NCBI GenBank assembly: GCA_017623895.1
Contig: JAGAOB010000077.1
Span: forward strand, 1 to 35,298
Length of the DNA: 35,298 bases
Source of the DNA: Clostridia bacterium
Lineage (GTDB): Bacteria > Bacillota > Clostridia > Oscillospirales > UBA644
Direction: 5' to 3'
The notes below the pieces were generated by a model. That model worked only from the letters and a program-made list of their open reading frames with translations, made no database searches and was not told the DNA's origin. Every line of letters begins with the position of its first letter. Position 1 is the stretch's first letter. Positions 22,516-33,400 of the stretch are shown one piece after another. The position numbers and the translations under genes are program-made.

Positions 22516-23433
22516 TTATTTGATCTCTGAAATATCGTAGGGAGTGGTTTGGTATACGAAATAGTTGAGCCAATTGGAGTAAAGAAGATTTGCGTGGGAA
22601 CGCCAACGGACCACGGGGGGATTGCTCTGGTCGTCGTCGGGGAAGTAATTCTTGGGGACGTTGGGATGGATTCCCGCGTCCAGATCGCGGAAATATTCGT
22701 TTTTCAGCGTATCTCCGTCGTATTCCGAATGTCCCGTAATAAAGATCTGCTTCCCGTTCGGCGTGGTGATCGCGTAGACCCCCGCCTCTTCGGAGGAGGC
22801 AATGATGCGCAGGGTCTCCACCCGTTCAATATCCTCCCGACGGACGGTGGTGTTACGGGAGTGGGGAACCCAGAATTTGTCGTCAAAGCCCCGCAGCAGA
22901 ATGGAACGGGGATAGTCCTTGACGTGCTCGAAAACTCCCGACATTTTTTCGGGCAGAGCGACCTTTTCGATGCCGTAATGGTAGTAAAGCCCTGCCTGCG
23001 CCCCCCAGCAAATGTGGAAGGTGGAGGTGACGTGGGTCTTGGACCATTCCATAATTTGGCACAGCTCGTTCCAGTAGTCCACCTCCTCAAAGGGAAGATT
23101 TTCCACGGGAGCGCCCGTGATAACCAGCCCGTCGAACTTCTGATGCTTTACGTCGTCAAAGGTTTTGTAAAATTCCGCCAGATGGCTCGCCGCGGTGTTT
23201 TTGGACTGATGGGACTTCGTGTGGATCAGCTCCAGCTCCACCTGCAGAGGAGAATTTCCCAAAAGGCGGGAGATCTGAGTTTCCGTGGCGATCTTCGTGG
23301 GCATCAGATTCAGCAAAAGGATCTTCAGCGGACGGATGTCCTGAGTGATGGCTCTCGTTTCGGTCATCACGAAAATATTCTCGTCCTCCAGCGTCTTGAC
23401 CGCGGGAAGCTTGTTGGGAATACGGATGGGCAT
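22516..23433 (-). CDS. metA: Homoserine O-acetyltransferase (MetA family)
   Basis: 305 residues, ATG 23433 behind CGGAGG. Activates homoserine with an acyl-CoA, the first committed step of methionine synthesis; cytosolic. The catalytic Cys142 is in [10 protein letters not shown], and His235/Glu237 in [10 protein letters not shown]. Residue 111 is Glu (GAPVENLPF): MetA enzymes with Glu111 use acetyl-CoA, those with Gly111 succinyl-CoA, so this is most likely an acetyltransferase despite the common 'succinyltransferase' label. This agrees with the neighbouring O-acetylhomoserine sulfhydrylase, 21 bases upstream in the same operon. Length is normal. No SAM or T-box leader was found ahead of the operon. 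Confidence 0.95.
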   Translation of the reverse strand: MPIRIPNKLPAVKTLEDENIFVMTETRAITQDIRPLKILLLNLMPTKIATETQISRLLGNSPLQVELELIHTKSHQSKNTAASHLAEFYKTFDDVKHQKFDGLVITGAPVENLPFEEVDYWNELCQIMEWSKTHVTSTFHICWGAQAGLYYHYGIEKVALPEKMSGVFEHVKDYPRSILLRGFDDKFWVPHSRNTTVRREDIERVETLRIIASSEEAGVYAITTPNGKQIFITGHSEYDGDTLKNEYFRDLDAGIHPNVPKNYFPDDDQSNPPVVRWRSHANLLYSNWLNYFVYQTTPYDISEIK

Positions 23434-23454
23434 TTCAAACCTCCGAAAGGAAAT

Positions 23455-24741
23455 TTAATCGATGGAATCCAATGCTTGGGCAAGATCCTCAATCAGGTCC
23501 CGGGCGTCCTCGATTCCGCAGGAATATCGAACCAGATCGGGGGAGACGCCTGCCGCCAGCAGCTGCTCGTCGTTCATCTGACGGTGGGTTGCGGAGGCGG
23601 GGTGCAGACAGCAGGTCCGCGCGTCGGCAACGTGGGTCTCAATGGCGGCAATCTTCAGATTTTTCATAAAGCTTTCCGCTGCCTTGCGCCCTCCCTTGAC
23701 GCCAAAGGAGACCACGCCGCAGGATCCGTTGGGCAGGTATTTTTGTGCCAATCGGTAATCCTCGTCCCCGGGAAGGTTGGGGTATTTTACCCAGGCGATC
23801 TTGTCGTGGCTTTGCAAAAATTCCGCCACCGCCTGACCGTTTTCACAATGGCGCTTCATCCGAACGTGAAGGCTTTCCAGCCCCAGATTTAACAGATATG
23901 CGGATTGAGGAGCGGGGGTCGCTCCGAAGTCACGCATCAGCTGTGCCGTGGCTTTCGTGATATACGCGCCCTCGTTTCCGAACCGTTGGGCGTAGGTAAT
24001 GCCGTGATAGCTTTCGTCGGGAGTGCAGAGACCGGGGAATTTCTCGGCGCTTGCCATCCAATCGAATCTTCCGCTGTCTACGATGCAACCGCCCACGGCA
24101 GAGCCGTGTCCGTCCATATATTTGGTGGTGGAATGGGTTACGATATCCGCCCCCCATTCAAAGGGTCTGCAGTTGACGGGGGTGGCAAAAGTATTGTCAA
24201 TGATGAGGGGTACGTTGTGCGCGTGTGCCGCGTTTGCAAATCGTTCAATGTCTAAAACCCGCAACGAGGGGTTTGCAATGGTTTCTCCGAACACCGCCTT
24301 CGTGTTGGGACGGAACGCCGCCTCCAATTCCTCGTCGGAGCAATCGGGGGTGACGAAGGTGAATTCAATCCCCATCTTTGCCATCGTCACGGCAAAGAGA
24401 TTGAACGTGCCTCCGTAAATTGCGGAGGAGGCGACCACGTGGTCTCCGCATTCGGCGATGTTGAAAACGGCAAAGAAGTTTGCGGACTGCCCCGAGCAGG
24501 TCAGCATAGCGGCGGCTCCGCCCTCCATTTCGCAAATCTTTTTTGCTACGGTGTCGCAGGTAGGATTTTGAAGGCGGGAATAAAAATATCCGCTGGCCTC
24601 CAGGTCAAAAAGCTTTCCCATCTCCTCGCTGGTGGCGTATTTGAAGGTGGTGCTTTGGATAATGGGAATCTGACGGGGTTCGCCGTTGGCAGGGGTATAT
24701 CCTGCCTGAACGCATTTCGTTCCGATGCGATATTTGCTCAT
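23455..24741 (-). CDS. metY: O-acetylhomoserine sulfhydrylase
   Basis: 428 residues, ATG 24741 behind AGGAGGA. PLP enzyme that makes homocysteine directly from O-acetylhomoserine and sulfide; cytosolic, Cys/Met-metabolism fold type I. The PLP Lys207 is in HSTTKYMDGHG. Other family residues are in FYSRLQNPTCDTVAKK, CSGQSANFFAVFN, YGGTFNLF, IIDNTFATP and THRQMNDEQLLAAG. The full length (about 430) and the conserved insertion before LCTPDESYHG fit MetY rather than the shorter cystathionine enzymes. It is 21 bases upstream of metA, giving a two-step direct sulfhydrylation route. AEC-transporter and phosphatase genes precede it on the same transcript. Confidence 0.95.
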   Translation of the reverse strand: MSKYRIGTKCVQAGYTPANGEPRQIPIIQSTTFKYATSEEMGKLFDLEASGYFYSRLQNPTCDTVAKKICEMEGGAAAMLTCSGQSANFFAVFNIAECGDHVVASSAIYGGTFNLFAVTMAKMGIEFTFVTPDCSDEELEAAFRPNTKAVFGETIANPSLRVLDIERFANAAHAHNVPLIIDNTFATPVNCRPFEWGADIVTHSTTKYMDGHGSAVGGCIVDSGRFDWMASAEKFPGLCTPDESYHGITYAQRFGNEGAYITKATAQLMRDFGATPAPQSAYLLNLGLESLHVRMKRHCENGQAVAEFLQSHDKIAWVKYPNLPGDEDYRLAQKYLPNGSCGVVSFGVKGGRKAAESFMKNLKIAAIETHVADARTCCLHPASATHRQMNDEQLLAAGVSPDLVRYSCGIEDARDLIEDLAQALDSID

Positions 24742-24762
24742 ATCTGTGTTCCTCCTGACGGG

Positions 24763-25698
24763 TTATTGCAATATTAAGGGTAAAAACAGCTCGGACATAA
24801 CGGGAATGGTGATCACGCAGAGCATCGTTGCAATCAGCACCGTATTTGCTGCCTGCTTTTGTCCCTGCCCGATCAGCTCGGAGAGGGATTGAATGATGCT
24901 GGCACAGGGGCAGCACGCCAACAAAAAGATCGACGCTTTAACGTAAGGATCCACGGGCAGAAGCAGCATTACCGCCCACGCAAAGAGGGGGAACAGGATC
25001 ATTTTCGTCCCCGCCGCAAGGAAGGCGCGCCAATCGGTGATTAGGGATGTGAATTTTACGGTGGCAAGGCGCATTCCCAAAACGATCATACAAAGAGGCG
25101 TGGACATTCTTCCCAAAAGCTGGATCGCCTCCTCCACCGCGGGGGGAAAATGCCAGCCCAAAAGAAACATCGGATAGGCGATGACCATTGAAAGCACCAG
25201 GGGCACGGTGAACAGCTTTTTGGGACGGATAAAGCGCTTATCCCGAGAGATCACGAACATCCCCACCGTCCACGCAACGATGTTCATAGACAGAGAAAAG
25301 ATTTGAGAAAAGACCGTGGCAAAAGGATAGTCCGACAGAAAATATTCCAACAGGGGAACTCCGAAATATCCTACGTTTCCAAGGGAGGTTGCAACGATAA
25401 AAACCCGCCACGCTACGTTATCGTATTGCTTGCGCAGAACCAAGCGAAAAAACAGGATCACCGATAAAAGCAGAAACATCGTGGCGGCAAAGCACAGCCA
25501 GATCATTCCGTGCAGCTCGGTAGAGTATTCCGCCCGCGAAAAGGAATAAAGAGACAGACAAGGGGAGCAGACGTATAAAAGAAGCTTGGCAAAGGCGGGA
25601 ATGGCGTCTTGCTTGACCGCTTTGGTTTTAATAAATAAAAATCCCGGGATCGCATAGGCCAACATCGTCAGCACGCGAATCAGCGTTGATACGAACAT
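24763..25698 (-). CDS. AEC-family (auxin efflux carrier-like) membrane transporter
   Basis: 311 residues, ATG 25698, with AAAGGA just upstream. The family carries organic anions such as malate or amino-acid derivatives across the membrane; the bacterial substrates are mostly unknown. About ten hydrophobic segments form two five-helix halves around a charged central loop (VISRDKRFIRPKK). Typical family stretches are YAIPGFLFIKTK, GNVGYFGVPLLEYF and LCMIVLGMRLATVKF in the middle, and CPCASIIQSLSELIGQGQ near the end. It lies 12 bases after the phosphatase stop and 21 before metY, so it may export or import a sulfur- or methionine-linked anion; that is inference from position only. Confidence 0.85.
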   Translation of the reverse strand: MFVSTLIRVLTMLAYAIPGFLFIKTKAVKQDAIPAFAKLLLYVCSPCLSLYSFSRAEYSTELHGMIWLCFAATMFLLLSVILFFRLVLRKQYDNVAWRVFIVATSLGNVGYFGVPLLEYFLSDYPFATVFSQIFSLSMNIVAWTVGMFVISRDKRFIRPKKLFTVPLVLSMVIAYPMFLLGWHFPPAVEEAIQLLGRMSTPLCMIVLGMRLATVKFTSLITDWRAFLAAGTKMILFPLFAWAVMLLLPVDPYVKASIFLLACCPCASIIQSLSELIGQGQKQAANTVLIATMLCVITIPVMSELFLPLILQ

Positions 25699-25710
25699 AG
25701 GGGGGTCCTT

Positions 25711-26349
25711 TCACTGCAAAAGGTCGAGAGGATGGTCCAAAAAAAGTGCGGGGGAATAGACCGTCAGCTCTTCCTTGTCCCGAAATCCCCAGCCGACGGC
25801 GACGGCACGAACGCCCGCGTTTCGGGCGGTCTGCAGGTCCACCTCCGAATCGCCCACGAAAAGCGTGGATTCGGGGGTTGCGCCGAGGATCTTCATTGCT
25901 TCAAAAATGCTGTCGGGGTGCGGTTTGCGGCGGATACCCTCCCGTTCGCCTACGGCAAGCCCGATTTGGGGAAAATACGTTTTCGTCAAAAGCTTGACCT
26001 GACGATCTCCCTTGTTTGAGACCACCGCCACGGAAATTCCCAGCCGCTTCAACTCGTCCAGTAATGGGCAGATTCCCTCGTAGGGTGCGGTTTTGATCGC
26101 CGCGTGGGAATGATACCAGACAAGGTAGTCGGAGTGAACCCGTTCCACGACGTTTTCGTCGGTTCCGAGGGGCAACGCACTTGTGATCAGGTGGCGAGAC
26201 CCGTTCCCCAAAAAACGGCGAATCTCTTCCTTCGTCCGCAGGGGAAAGCCGTGGGCGGTAAGGGTATGGTTGACCGCGTCGGTCAGGTCGGACAGCGTAT
26301 TCAGAAGCGTTCCGTCCAAATCAAAGATAACGGTGTCGAAGGACAGCAT
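25711..26349 (-). CDS. HAD-superfamily hydrolase, phosphoglycolate-phosphatase-like
   Basis: 212 residues from ATG 26349, chosen because motif I follows at once (MLSFDTVIFDLDGTLLNT) and an upstream frame extension would overlap the promoter. A Mg2+-dependent phosphatase: motif I has the two Asp, motif II is VVSNKGD, the motif III Lys is in REGIRRKPHP and motif IV is FVGDSEVDLQTARNAG. The cap (about residues 15-80) is the alpha-helical C1 type of Gph/PgmB relatives. It may hydrolyse phosphoglycolate or another small phosphate; the name is generic. First gene of the four-gene minus operon leading to metA, with a near-perfect promoter. Confidence 0.88.
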   Translation of the reverse strand: MLSFDTVIFDLDGTLLNTLSDLTDAVNHTLTAHGFPLRTKEEIRRFLGNGSRHLITSALPLGTDENVVERVHSDYLVWYHSHAAIKTAPYEGICPLLDELKRLGISVAVVSNKGDRQVKLLTKTYFPQIGLAVGEREGIRRKPHPDSIFEAMKILGATPESTLFVGDSEVDLQTARNAGVRAVAVGWGFRDKEELTVYSPALFLDHPLDLLQ

Positions 26350-26383
26350 AAAAATCCCATCTCTACAATCAAATATACATTTT

Positions 26384-26412
26384 AGTATATCACAACTTTT
26401 TTCCTTTGTCAA
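26384..26412 (-). promoter_or_regulatory. Promoter of the gph-like/AEC/metY/metA operon
   Basis: On the minus strand: TTGACA (26407-26412), 17-base spacer, TATACT (26384-26389), about 35 bases before the start codon. The leader is too short for a riboswitch. The divergent dnaG side (26413-26567) shows no convincing promoter by eye. Confidence 0.88.
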
Positions 26413-26567
26413 GGGAACAATTATTTGCTTTTAGATATTTTGAACGGTTTTTTACTTTGTTTTTTGTGCAATCCGCTGAAAAATTACAAAAAAAGAGGAA
26501 AGGCAGAAAAATCTGCGTATTAGTTAGATGTAAGGGCTTAAAATGTCGAAGGGAGGAATCAAACCGA

Positions 26568-28364
26568 ATGGCTCAATTTTTCGGAGAAGAATTTTTGCAC
26601 GAATTACGAAGCCGCGTGGACATCGTTCCCATCGTGGAGCAATACGTGACGCTAAAGCGGTCTTCTTCCTCGTCCTTGGTGGGACTTTGTCCCTTTCACA
26701 ATGAAAAAACGCCGTCCTTTCACGTTGACGGACAAAAGCAGCTGTTCTATTGCTTCGGCTGTGGGGCGGGGGGAGACGTCATCACGTTTCTGATGAAGAT
26801 GCAGAATATGTCCTACCCCGAAGCCGTCACGTATTTGGCGGAATCGGTGGGGATGACCGTTCCCTCGCGGGATACCTTTGACAGCGAAATTACCCATCTT
26901 CGCAAGACTATTTTGGAAATGAACAAAAAAGCCGCACGGTTTTTCCACGAAAGCCTGTTTCGGCCCGAGGGGAAAAAGGCTTTGGACTACATTGTCGGAC
27001 GGGGACTTTCCAAAAATACCATCATCCGATTCGGCATCGGGTATTCTCCCGCAGGCTGGACGGGCTTATACGACAAGCTGCGGGAATGGGGATACAAGGA
27101 CGAGCAGATCAAGGCTTCGGGCTTGGTGGTCAATCCCCAGAAAAGCGACGGAAAAACCCGAATCTTCGACCGCTTTCGGGATCGTGTTATGTTCCCGATC
27201 ATCGATGCAAACGGCAACGTGATCGGCTTCGGCGGTCGGTCGATGGACCCCAACGATCCTGCAAAATATCTGAATTCTCCCGAGGTGATTACCTTCCGCA
27301 AAGGGAATAATCTATACGCGCTGAACTATGCGAAATCCTCGAAAAAGGATTGTCTGATCCTCTGCGAGGGGTATATGGACGTCATCGCGATGCATCAGGC
27401 AGGCTTTGACAATGCGGTGGCGGGGCTGGGTACGGCGCTGACCCCCGAGCAGGGGAGACTTCTGAAAAAGTATACCGACCGCGTGGTTCTTTGCTACGAC
27501 AACGACGAGGCGGGACGGAAGGCCACTCAACGGTCGATGCAGGTCTTGTCCTCGTTGGACCTCAACGTGCGGGTGCTGACTCTTCGGGGCGGAAAAGACC
27601 CCGACGAAATCATAAAAAACGAGGGGCGTGCCTTCTTTCAGGCCCTGGTGGACGGATCGGAGACGGGCGTGGATTTCCGTCTCAACGAGATATTCCGAAG
27701 GTACGACCTTTCCGTTGACAGCCAACGGGTGCAGTGCTCCAACGAGGTATTCGATCTGCTTGCATCCATCCGTCAGGACGCTCAGCGGGAAATTTATGCC
27801 TCCCGTGCAGGGAAACGCCTTGAGCTGACCGACGAAACGGTCAAGCGGGAGCTGAACCGCCGTCTTCGGAATCTGGAACGGCTTCGCAAGAAGCAACAGG
27901 AAAAAGAGGAAAGCAACAAGCTTCGGGGGGTAGGAGACCGCATCAATCCCCAGCGCATGACCCACCTGCGGGCTGCCCGCGGGGAGGAGGATCTGATCTC
28001 GGTGCTGTTGGCCTTCCCCGAAAGGGCGGAATACGTGGCGTCTCAAATTTCCCCCGAGGAATTTGTCACCGATTTCAATCGACGGGTCTATATGGCACTG
28101 CTGGAACAGATCCGTCAAAATCCTACGGCTGCGGAGCCGGGGGTGCTTCTCACTCAATATTTCCAACCCGACGAGATGGGACGGATCGTCAGCTTTATTT
28201 CTTCCTGCGACGCCATCCGCTCCGACGAAAAAGAGATTCTGCGGGCGGTGGAAGTAGTAAAGGAAGAAAAGCGGAAGATCGACCGCCGCGCCGCAGGAGG
28301 CGAGGATGCCTTTGCGGCCAATCTGGAACGTCTTCGGACCAAGAGAAAAGAAACGAAGGAGTAA
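26568..28364 (+). CDS. dnaG: DNA primase
   Basis: 598 residues from ATG 26568, behind GGGAGG (11-base spacing); this start places the conserved [15 protein letters not shown] at the N-terminus. Makes RNA primers for lagging-strand replication with the DnaB helicase. The CHC2 zinc motif is [15 protein letters not shown] to [13 protein letters not shown]. The catalytic TOPRIM core has [25 protein letters not shown] and [11 protein letters not shown], preceded by [18 protein letters not shown]. The C-terminal helicase-binding region (from about 440) is shorter and more charged. It stands 7 bases before rpoD, the classical dnaG-rpoD (macromolecular synthesis) arrangement. Confidence 0.97.
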   Translation: MAQFFGEEFLHELRSRVDIVPIVEQYVTLKRSSSSSLVGLCPFHNEKTPSFHVDGQKQLFYCFGCGAGGDVITFLMKMQNMSYPEAVTYLAESVGMTVPSRDTFDSEITHLRKTILEMNKKAARFFHESLFRPEGKKALDYIVGRGLSKNTIIRFGIGYSPAGWTGLYDKLREWGYKDEQIKASGLVVNPQKSDGKTRIFDRFRDRVMFPIIDANGNVIGFGGRSMDPNDPAKYLNSPEVITFRKGNNLYALNYAKSSKKDCLILCEGYMDVIAMHQAGFDNAVAGLGTALTPEQGRLLKKYTDRVVLCYDNDEAGRKATQRSMQVLSSLDLNVRVLTLRGGKDPDEIIKNEGRAFFQALVDGSETGVDFRLNEIFRRYDLSVDSQRVQCSNEVFDLLASIRQDAQREIYASRAGKRLELTDETVKRELNRRLRNLERLRKKQQEKEESNKLRGVGDRINPQRMTHLRAARGEEDLISVLLAFPERAEYVASQISPEEFVTDFNRRVYMALLEQIRQNPTAAEPGVLLTQYFQPDEMGRIVSFISSCDAIRSDEKEILRAVEVVKEEKRKIDRRAAGGEDAFAANLERLRTKRKETKE

Positions 28365-28371
28365 ACGCAAT

Positions 28372-29502
28372 ATGGAAGAATTGAAAGAAAACGTCACTCA
28401 AAACGAAACGGAAGCAAAGGTCGTTTTGCGGGAATTGCTGGAGCGGGCCAAGGAACAGGAGCGAAACCTTACCGAAAACGAGATTCGGGACGCTCTGCTA
28501 TCCACGGGAATGATAAAGGAACAGATCAATTCGGTCATTGACGATCTTCGCATCGGCGGAATTGAGATTGAAGAAGACGTGGATCCCGATGAATTGGGCG
28601 AGCTGGAGGAGGAGGTCTCCCTGCTTCCCACCGATCCCGAGGATATGGAAGCCATTCTGCAATCCGAAGGGATCACCATCGACGACCCCGTAAAGGTGTA
28701 TCTTCACGACATCGGTAAGGTGCCCCTGTTGACCCCCGAGGAGGAGTCGGAATTGGCACAGCGGATCTCTCAAGGGGATATGGACGCGAAGCGTCGGCTG
28801 AACGAAGCAAATCTTCGCTTGGTCGTGAGCATCGCAAAGCGCTACGTGGGCCGCAACCTGCTGTTTTTGGATCTGATTCAGGAGGGAAATCTCGGATTGA
28901 TCAAGGCGGTGGATAAATTCGATTCTACCAAAGGTTATAAGTTTTCTACTTACGCTACGTGGTGGATTCGTCAGGCTATCACCCGTGCCATCGCGGATCA
29001 GGCGCGTACCATCCGAATCCCCGTTCATATGGTGGAGACCATCAACCGTCTTTCCAAGGTGGAAAAAACCCTGACGCAGGAATACGGTCGCCAGCCCCAG
29101 GTAGAAGAGATCGCCGCCGAAATGGGGATGCCCTTGGAGCGGGTTCGGGAAATTATGAAGGTTGCTCAGGATCCCGTTTCTTTGGAATCTCCCGTCGGGG
29201 AAGAGGAGGATTCCCATTTGGGAGACTTTATCGCCGACGACGACGTTCCCTCTCCCTCCGATATGGCGGCGCAAACGATGCTCAAGGGCGAGCTGAACGA
29301 GGTGCTCAAGACCTTGTCCGATCGGGAAGCACGGGTCCTCCGTCTTCGGTTCGGTCTGGACGACGGGCGCACCCGTACGCTGGAGGAAGTGGGCAAGGAG
29401 TTCAACGTCACCCGCGAGCGCATCCGTCAGATTGAGGCAAAGGCATTGCGCAAGCTCCGCCATCCCAGCAGAATTAAGCTGCTGAAAGATTATATGGACT
29501 GA
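28372..29502 (+). CDS. rpoD: Primary sigma factor RpoD/SigA
   Basis: 376 residues, ATG 28372 behind AAGGAG. Housekeeping sigma factor directing RNA polymerase to -10/-35 promoters like those found throughout this window. An N-terminal acidic region 1.1 is followed by region 1.2 ([20 protein letters not shown]), region 2 ([19 protein letters not shown] and [19 protein letters not shown], contacting the -10), region 3 ([13 protein letters not shown]) and region 4 ([20 protein letters not shown], contacting the -35). The ending [15 protein letters not shown] is typical. Length fits Clostridia SigA. Co-transcribed with dnaG, then 10 bases to the NagD-type gene. Confidence 0.98.
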   Translation: MEELKENVTQNETEAKVVLRELLERAKEQERNLTENEIRDALLSTGMIKEQINSVIDDLRIGGIEIEEDVDPDELGELEEEVSLLPTDPEDMEAILQSEGITIDDPVKVYLHDIGKVPLLTPEEESELAQRISQGDMDAKRRLNEANLRLVVSIAKRYVGRNLLFLDLIQEGNLGLIKAVDKFDSTKGYKFSTYATWWIRQAITRAIADQARTIRIPVHMVETINRLSKVEKTLTQEYGRQPQVEEIAAEMGMPLERVREIMKVAQDPVSLESPVGEEEDSHLGDFIADDDVPSPSDMAAQTMLKGELNEVLKTLSDREARVLRLRFGLDDGRTRTLEEVGKEFNVTRERIRQIEAKALRKLRHPSRIKLLKDYMD

Positions 29503-29512
29503 GGTATTTCTT

Positions 29513-30319
29513 ATGGCACATAAGGTATTTTACGATTTAGAGCGCATCCGAGCCAAGAAAGGCTTTATTTGCGATATGGACGGCGTGATCTATCACGGAA
29601 ATATGCTCCTTCCCGGGGTCAAGCAGTTCGTGGAATGGATGACCGCGGAAAATAAGCGGTTTTTGTTCTTGACTAATTCCAGCGAGCGCTCCCCGCGGGA
29701 ATTGTCCCAAAAGCTCTCCCGTCTGGGGCTGACCGTTTCGGAGGATCATTTCTACACCTCCGCGATGGCGACTGCTGCCTTTTTGAAGTCCCAAAAGCCC
29801 GAAAACGGCTCGGTTTACGTCATTGGCGAGCCGGGACTGATCAACGCCTTGTACGACGCGGGATTTACGATGAACGACATCAATCCCGATTACGTGGTGG
29901 TAGGCGAAACATCCTCCTATAACTGGGAGAAAATCGAAAAAGCCACCTTGCTTGTAAACAAGGGCGCAAAGCTGATCGGCGCCAATCCCGACGTCTCCGG
30001 GCCCTCGGAAAAGGGGATCATTCCCGCTACGGGCTCGTTGGTTGCGCCCATTGCCCAGGCATCGGGGAAGCGAGCGTATTTTGTGGGGAAGCCCAACCCG
30101 TTGATGATGCGTCACGCCATCCGCCTGCTGCAGGTGAAGGTGGAAGATGCGATGATCATCGGCGATCGTATGGACACCGACATCATTGCGGGGATCGAGA
30201 GTGAGATCGACACCACCTTGGTGTTAAGCGGTGTGTCCACCCTCGACACCATCCGCGAATTTCCCTACCGCCCCACCTATATTATGAACGGTGTGTGCGA
30301 CTTTGTCGAGGGAAAGTAA
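29513..30319 (+). CDS. HAD-IIA (NagD-type) phosphatase
   Basis: 268 residues, ATG 29513. A Mg2+-dependent HAD phosphatase acting on small sugar or nucleotide phosphates; cytosolic. Motif I is CDMDGVIYHGN, motif II FLTNSSERSP, motif III Lys in VGKPNPLMM and motif IV IGDRMDTDIIAG. The alpha/beta C2a cap between about 80 and 190 defines the NagD/AraL group. The exact substrate cannot be read. It follows rpoD by 10 bases with AGGTATTTCTT as a weak binding site, so it is probably translated from the dnaG-rpoD message, and is closed by a 13-bp terminator. Confidence 0.9.
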   Translation: MAHKVFYDLERIRAKKGFICDMDGVIYHGNMLLPGVKQFVEWMTAENKRFLFLTNSSERSPRELSQKLSRLGLTVSEDHFYTSAMATAAFLKSQKPENGSVYVIGEPGLINALYDAGFTMNDINPDYVVVGETSSYNWEKIEKATLLVNKGAKLIGANPDVSGPSEKGIIPATGSLVAPIAQASGKRAYFVGKPNPLMMRHAIRLLQVKVEDAMIIGDRMDTDIIAGIESEIDTTLVLSGVSTLDTIREFPYRPTYIMNGVCDFVEGK

Positions 30320-30340
30320 GGAAAATCCGATATTTCTTAA

Positions 30341-30370
30341 AAAGACGTTGGGGAAATCCCCAACGTCTTT
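30341..30370. terminator. Strong terminator after the dnaG-rpoD-NagD operon
   Basis: A perfect 13-bp stem (30341-30353 with 30358-30370, AAAGACGTTGGGG and its complement) closes an AAAT loop, with T-rich sequence on the right and A-rich on the left. It can end both this operon and the convergent 30431-34354 gene. Confidence 0.92.
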
Positions 30371-30430
30371 TCCTTTTATTCAAATCGTCAGATTCGGTGC
30401 GGTGCACCGATCCGTTCAAAGGGCCGTGTT

Positions 30431-33400
30431 TTATTGATAGCTCTTCGTAAAGGGCTGAATCTTATAGAATTGCCGCCCTCCCTCGGGGAAGATCACGTTG
30501 GTTACCACGTCGGTGTATTCCCCGTTTGCGCCGATTTCGCGGGATACGATGCGGAATCCGTCGCAGGCAAAGTAGTTGATCGCGCCTCCGCCCAGGTTAT
30601 ATACCGATTCCACAACGGTTCCGTCGTCAAAGGATGCAATTCCTTTAATCGCGTATTTATTCAAAGTGTTGAATCGATCGAATTCCAAGGATGCTTCCAT
30701 CGTTTCGGTATCAAACAGGTACAAGTAGTTCACCGTGGAAATCCAATATTTTCCGGGAGCTCCCGCAACGGGAGAAAGGGCGTGACCGTCGTGGTACCCA
30801 AGAACGTCTCTTTGCAGCGTGCATACGCGGCTCTCGTCACGTACCAGTCTTGCCTGCGCCGTTCCCATATTTTCGATGGTAACGGCATAAACCTCGTCGT
30901 AATCCAACACCCAGAGACATTCATTTAGAGGATCCCAGGAAACTCCGTGGCAGGAGTGGCTTTCGATGGAATGAATCGGCTCGGTGCTTCCCAAAGAAAG
31001 GGGAATATAATAGACTCCCATAGGATTGGAGGATACCCCTGCGATCAGATCTCCGTTGGGGAGAAGCTCCATTGAGTGGGGGCCCGAAATCAGGGTTCCT
31101 TCACAGATCAAGGAGCAGGCGTTGTAATCGATGATACCCCACCATCCGTTGGAGGAGCAAGCGATGACCACGTCCTTTTGGTAATAGGAGGAATAGCGGA
31201 TTTTTGCAGAGGAAAGTCCGTATCCGGGGGCACCCGTGCAGTTGGGATCCTCGTCGGCATCCCATTCCCAAACCACGGCGGTCTCATCGTTTTTCAGAAG
31301 CTGATAGTCTCCATTGCAGGCATCCAGGTCGTAAACGACAATACTGTGATTGACAATGTCGCAGGCGATGAATTTCCGTCCGAAATCCTCGGGCTCCTCT
31401 ACGATGGTGGCGCCGAACAAGGACGCCGCGTATTCTGCGGTCACGGAGGTGAATGCAGAAGCCGAGGTTTGGTTCAGGAATTTGACCTGATATCCGTCCA
31501 TGAGCGCGGGAAGACCGCCGTCGATCAGACGGTCCATATACCACTGATAAATCCCGGGCTCGGAAGCTCCGCCTGCGGTAAGGGGAGCGCTGTAGGTGAT
31601 CACGCCGAGGATGTAATCCACCCCGTCAATGTTGAACAGCAGACATTCGTCCTCGTTTTCACCGCAGATCCACTCAATGTCAACGTTCTCGTTTTGCGTG
31701 AAGTGAAGCTTGTTTCGAACCGTACTTCCCGCTTCAAAAGCGAACAGCGTACGGGCATAAGCCGCAGATTCGCTGCTGTTGACCGCATACACGGCGGTAT
31801 TTACCAATCCCTTGCGAACGGTCTGCTTGGTCAATGCGCCGTAGGCGGTTCCGTTAAAGGTCAGGCTTCCGTTAAGATTGAGGATATCGTATTTGGAAGC
31901 AGTTCCGTCGAAGTTTAATGCATAGATCTTGTCGCTTTCCCAAAGCAACGCTCCGTCCGAGCCGAAGGTATAGATCCCCGTGCCAAGGTGCTTTGCAGAG
32001 GGATCCACCTTTTCGACATTGTAGGTGCAGTTTGTGAGAATTTCGCCGTTGGTATCGGCATAGTAAACCTTTCCGTCAACGGTGATGAGACCTGCGGCAG
32101 CCGCCGTTCCGTTTCTGTAGAAATACTTCACGCCGTCAATTTCGACGATTCCGTTGGTCTTTTCTCTGTCAATGACGACGACTGCGGTAGCGTCGGCCTT
32201 CAGCTCCATACCGGTTTCATATTCCACGCCGACGTCGGAAATGGTTACGACGGGGTTCGTTCCTGACTTGGGAGCGATGGCAGCCGTATCGCAGGTGACG
32301 TTCAGAACCATACCCGCTCCTACGGTGACGGTGACGGGAACGTCGGTATCGCCGCGAGTCTGAATGAATACCTTATCCCGGCTGGTGATCGATCCGCTGT
32401 TGAGGGCGATATCGCCGGCTCCTGCAAGGGTGTATCCGCCGGCATTGGTGACAATGTGGCTGTCGTTCATTTCAAATCCACCGTTGTCGAAGCCCAGCTG
32501 CCAACGTGCCGTGGTGTCCACGGTGGAGGAGACGGTGCTGTTGTTGATGGTAAGCTTTCCGACGGCGTTCAGCGTGCGGGATTGACCGACGATGGTTAAA
32601 TCGGTATTTTCTACTAAAATATCGCCGGTTGCGTAAATGGTGTAGTTGTGTCCGTAAACGGTATAAACGCCACCGTCGAGGGTTAAGTCTCCGTTGACAC
32701 TGATCTGTTTTTGGTATTTCTGGTCGTTCATACGGCCGTGGTTTGGCGTATCAATGGTCAGCGAATCGTTTTCTCCGCCGACAACGGTCATACTTACGCC
32801 GGCAGTGGAAGATTCAAAGGAATAGTACGCCGCATTGTCTGAGATGGAGTCAATGACGTTGGCTCCGTCCAATTCTACGGTGAAGTCTGCGTTCATCGCG
32901 AACACAATGCGGGAAAGTCCGGAGACATTGCTCAGGGTGATGATATTGTTGGTTGCATCGTAAGTTACGGTTCCCGTGGAGAGAGACGCGGTAGGATTGG
33001 TCTGGTTAATGATAACGGCGTCCCCCGTGGTGGGAGTAACGGTAATCGTCCCCGGAACGTAGGCGTTTGTAAAGACTGCATCGTTCCCCGTATAGGTAAC
33101 GGTCAGGTCCGCCGCAACGGTCACGGTGACGGCCTTATCCGTCGTATCGTAGGTCAAGCCGGAATCGTCAGCCGCAATTTGTTTCAGAGTATAGCTGTAA
33201 GTTCCTTCGGTAAGATTTTCTACGGTGAAAAAAACATTCCCGTTTGCATCGGTAACGGCTTGGGAAACCTTGACAGTGTCCTTGTAGAGCTCTACGGTAA
33301 CGCCACTTTGGCCGATGCTGCCCGCGGTGACGGTCGCGTGGATGACCGCATCGCAGGTCGGCTTGGTTTTTACTGCGGTGGCGGCTGCGGTCAGCTCCTT

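Noticed and set aside
22322..22606. Minus-strand 94-residue Arg/Glu-rich frame
   Set aside because: It is made of the local spacer repeats plus antisense of metA's end and crosses a terminator hairpin.
26350..26412. SAM or T-box riboswitch ahead of the methionine operon
   Set aside because: The promoter lies about 35 bases from the first start codon, leaving no room for a riboswitch, and none is visible between the operon's genes.
30431..30520. LPXTG sortase anchor on the large secreted protein
   Set aside because: The C-terminus ends FYKIQPFTKSYQ, with no LPXTG, hydrophobic helix or basic tail.
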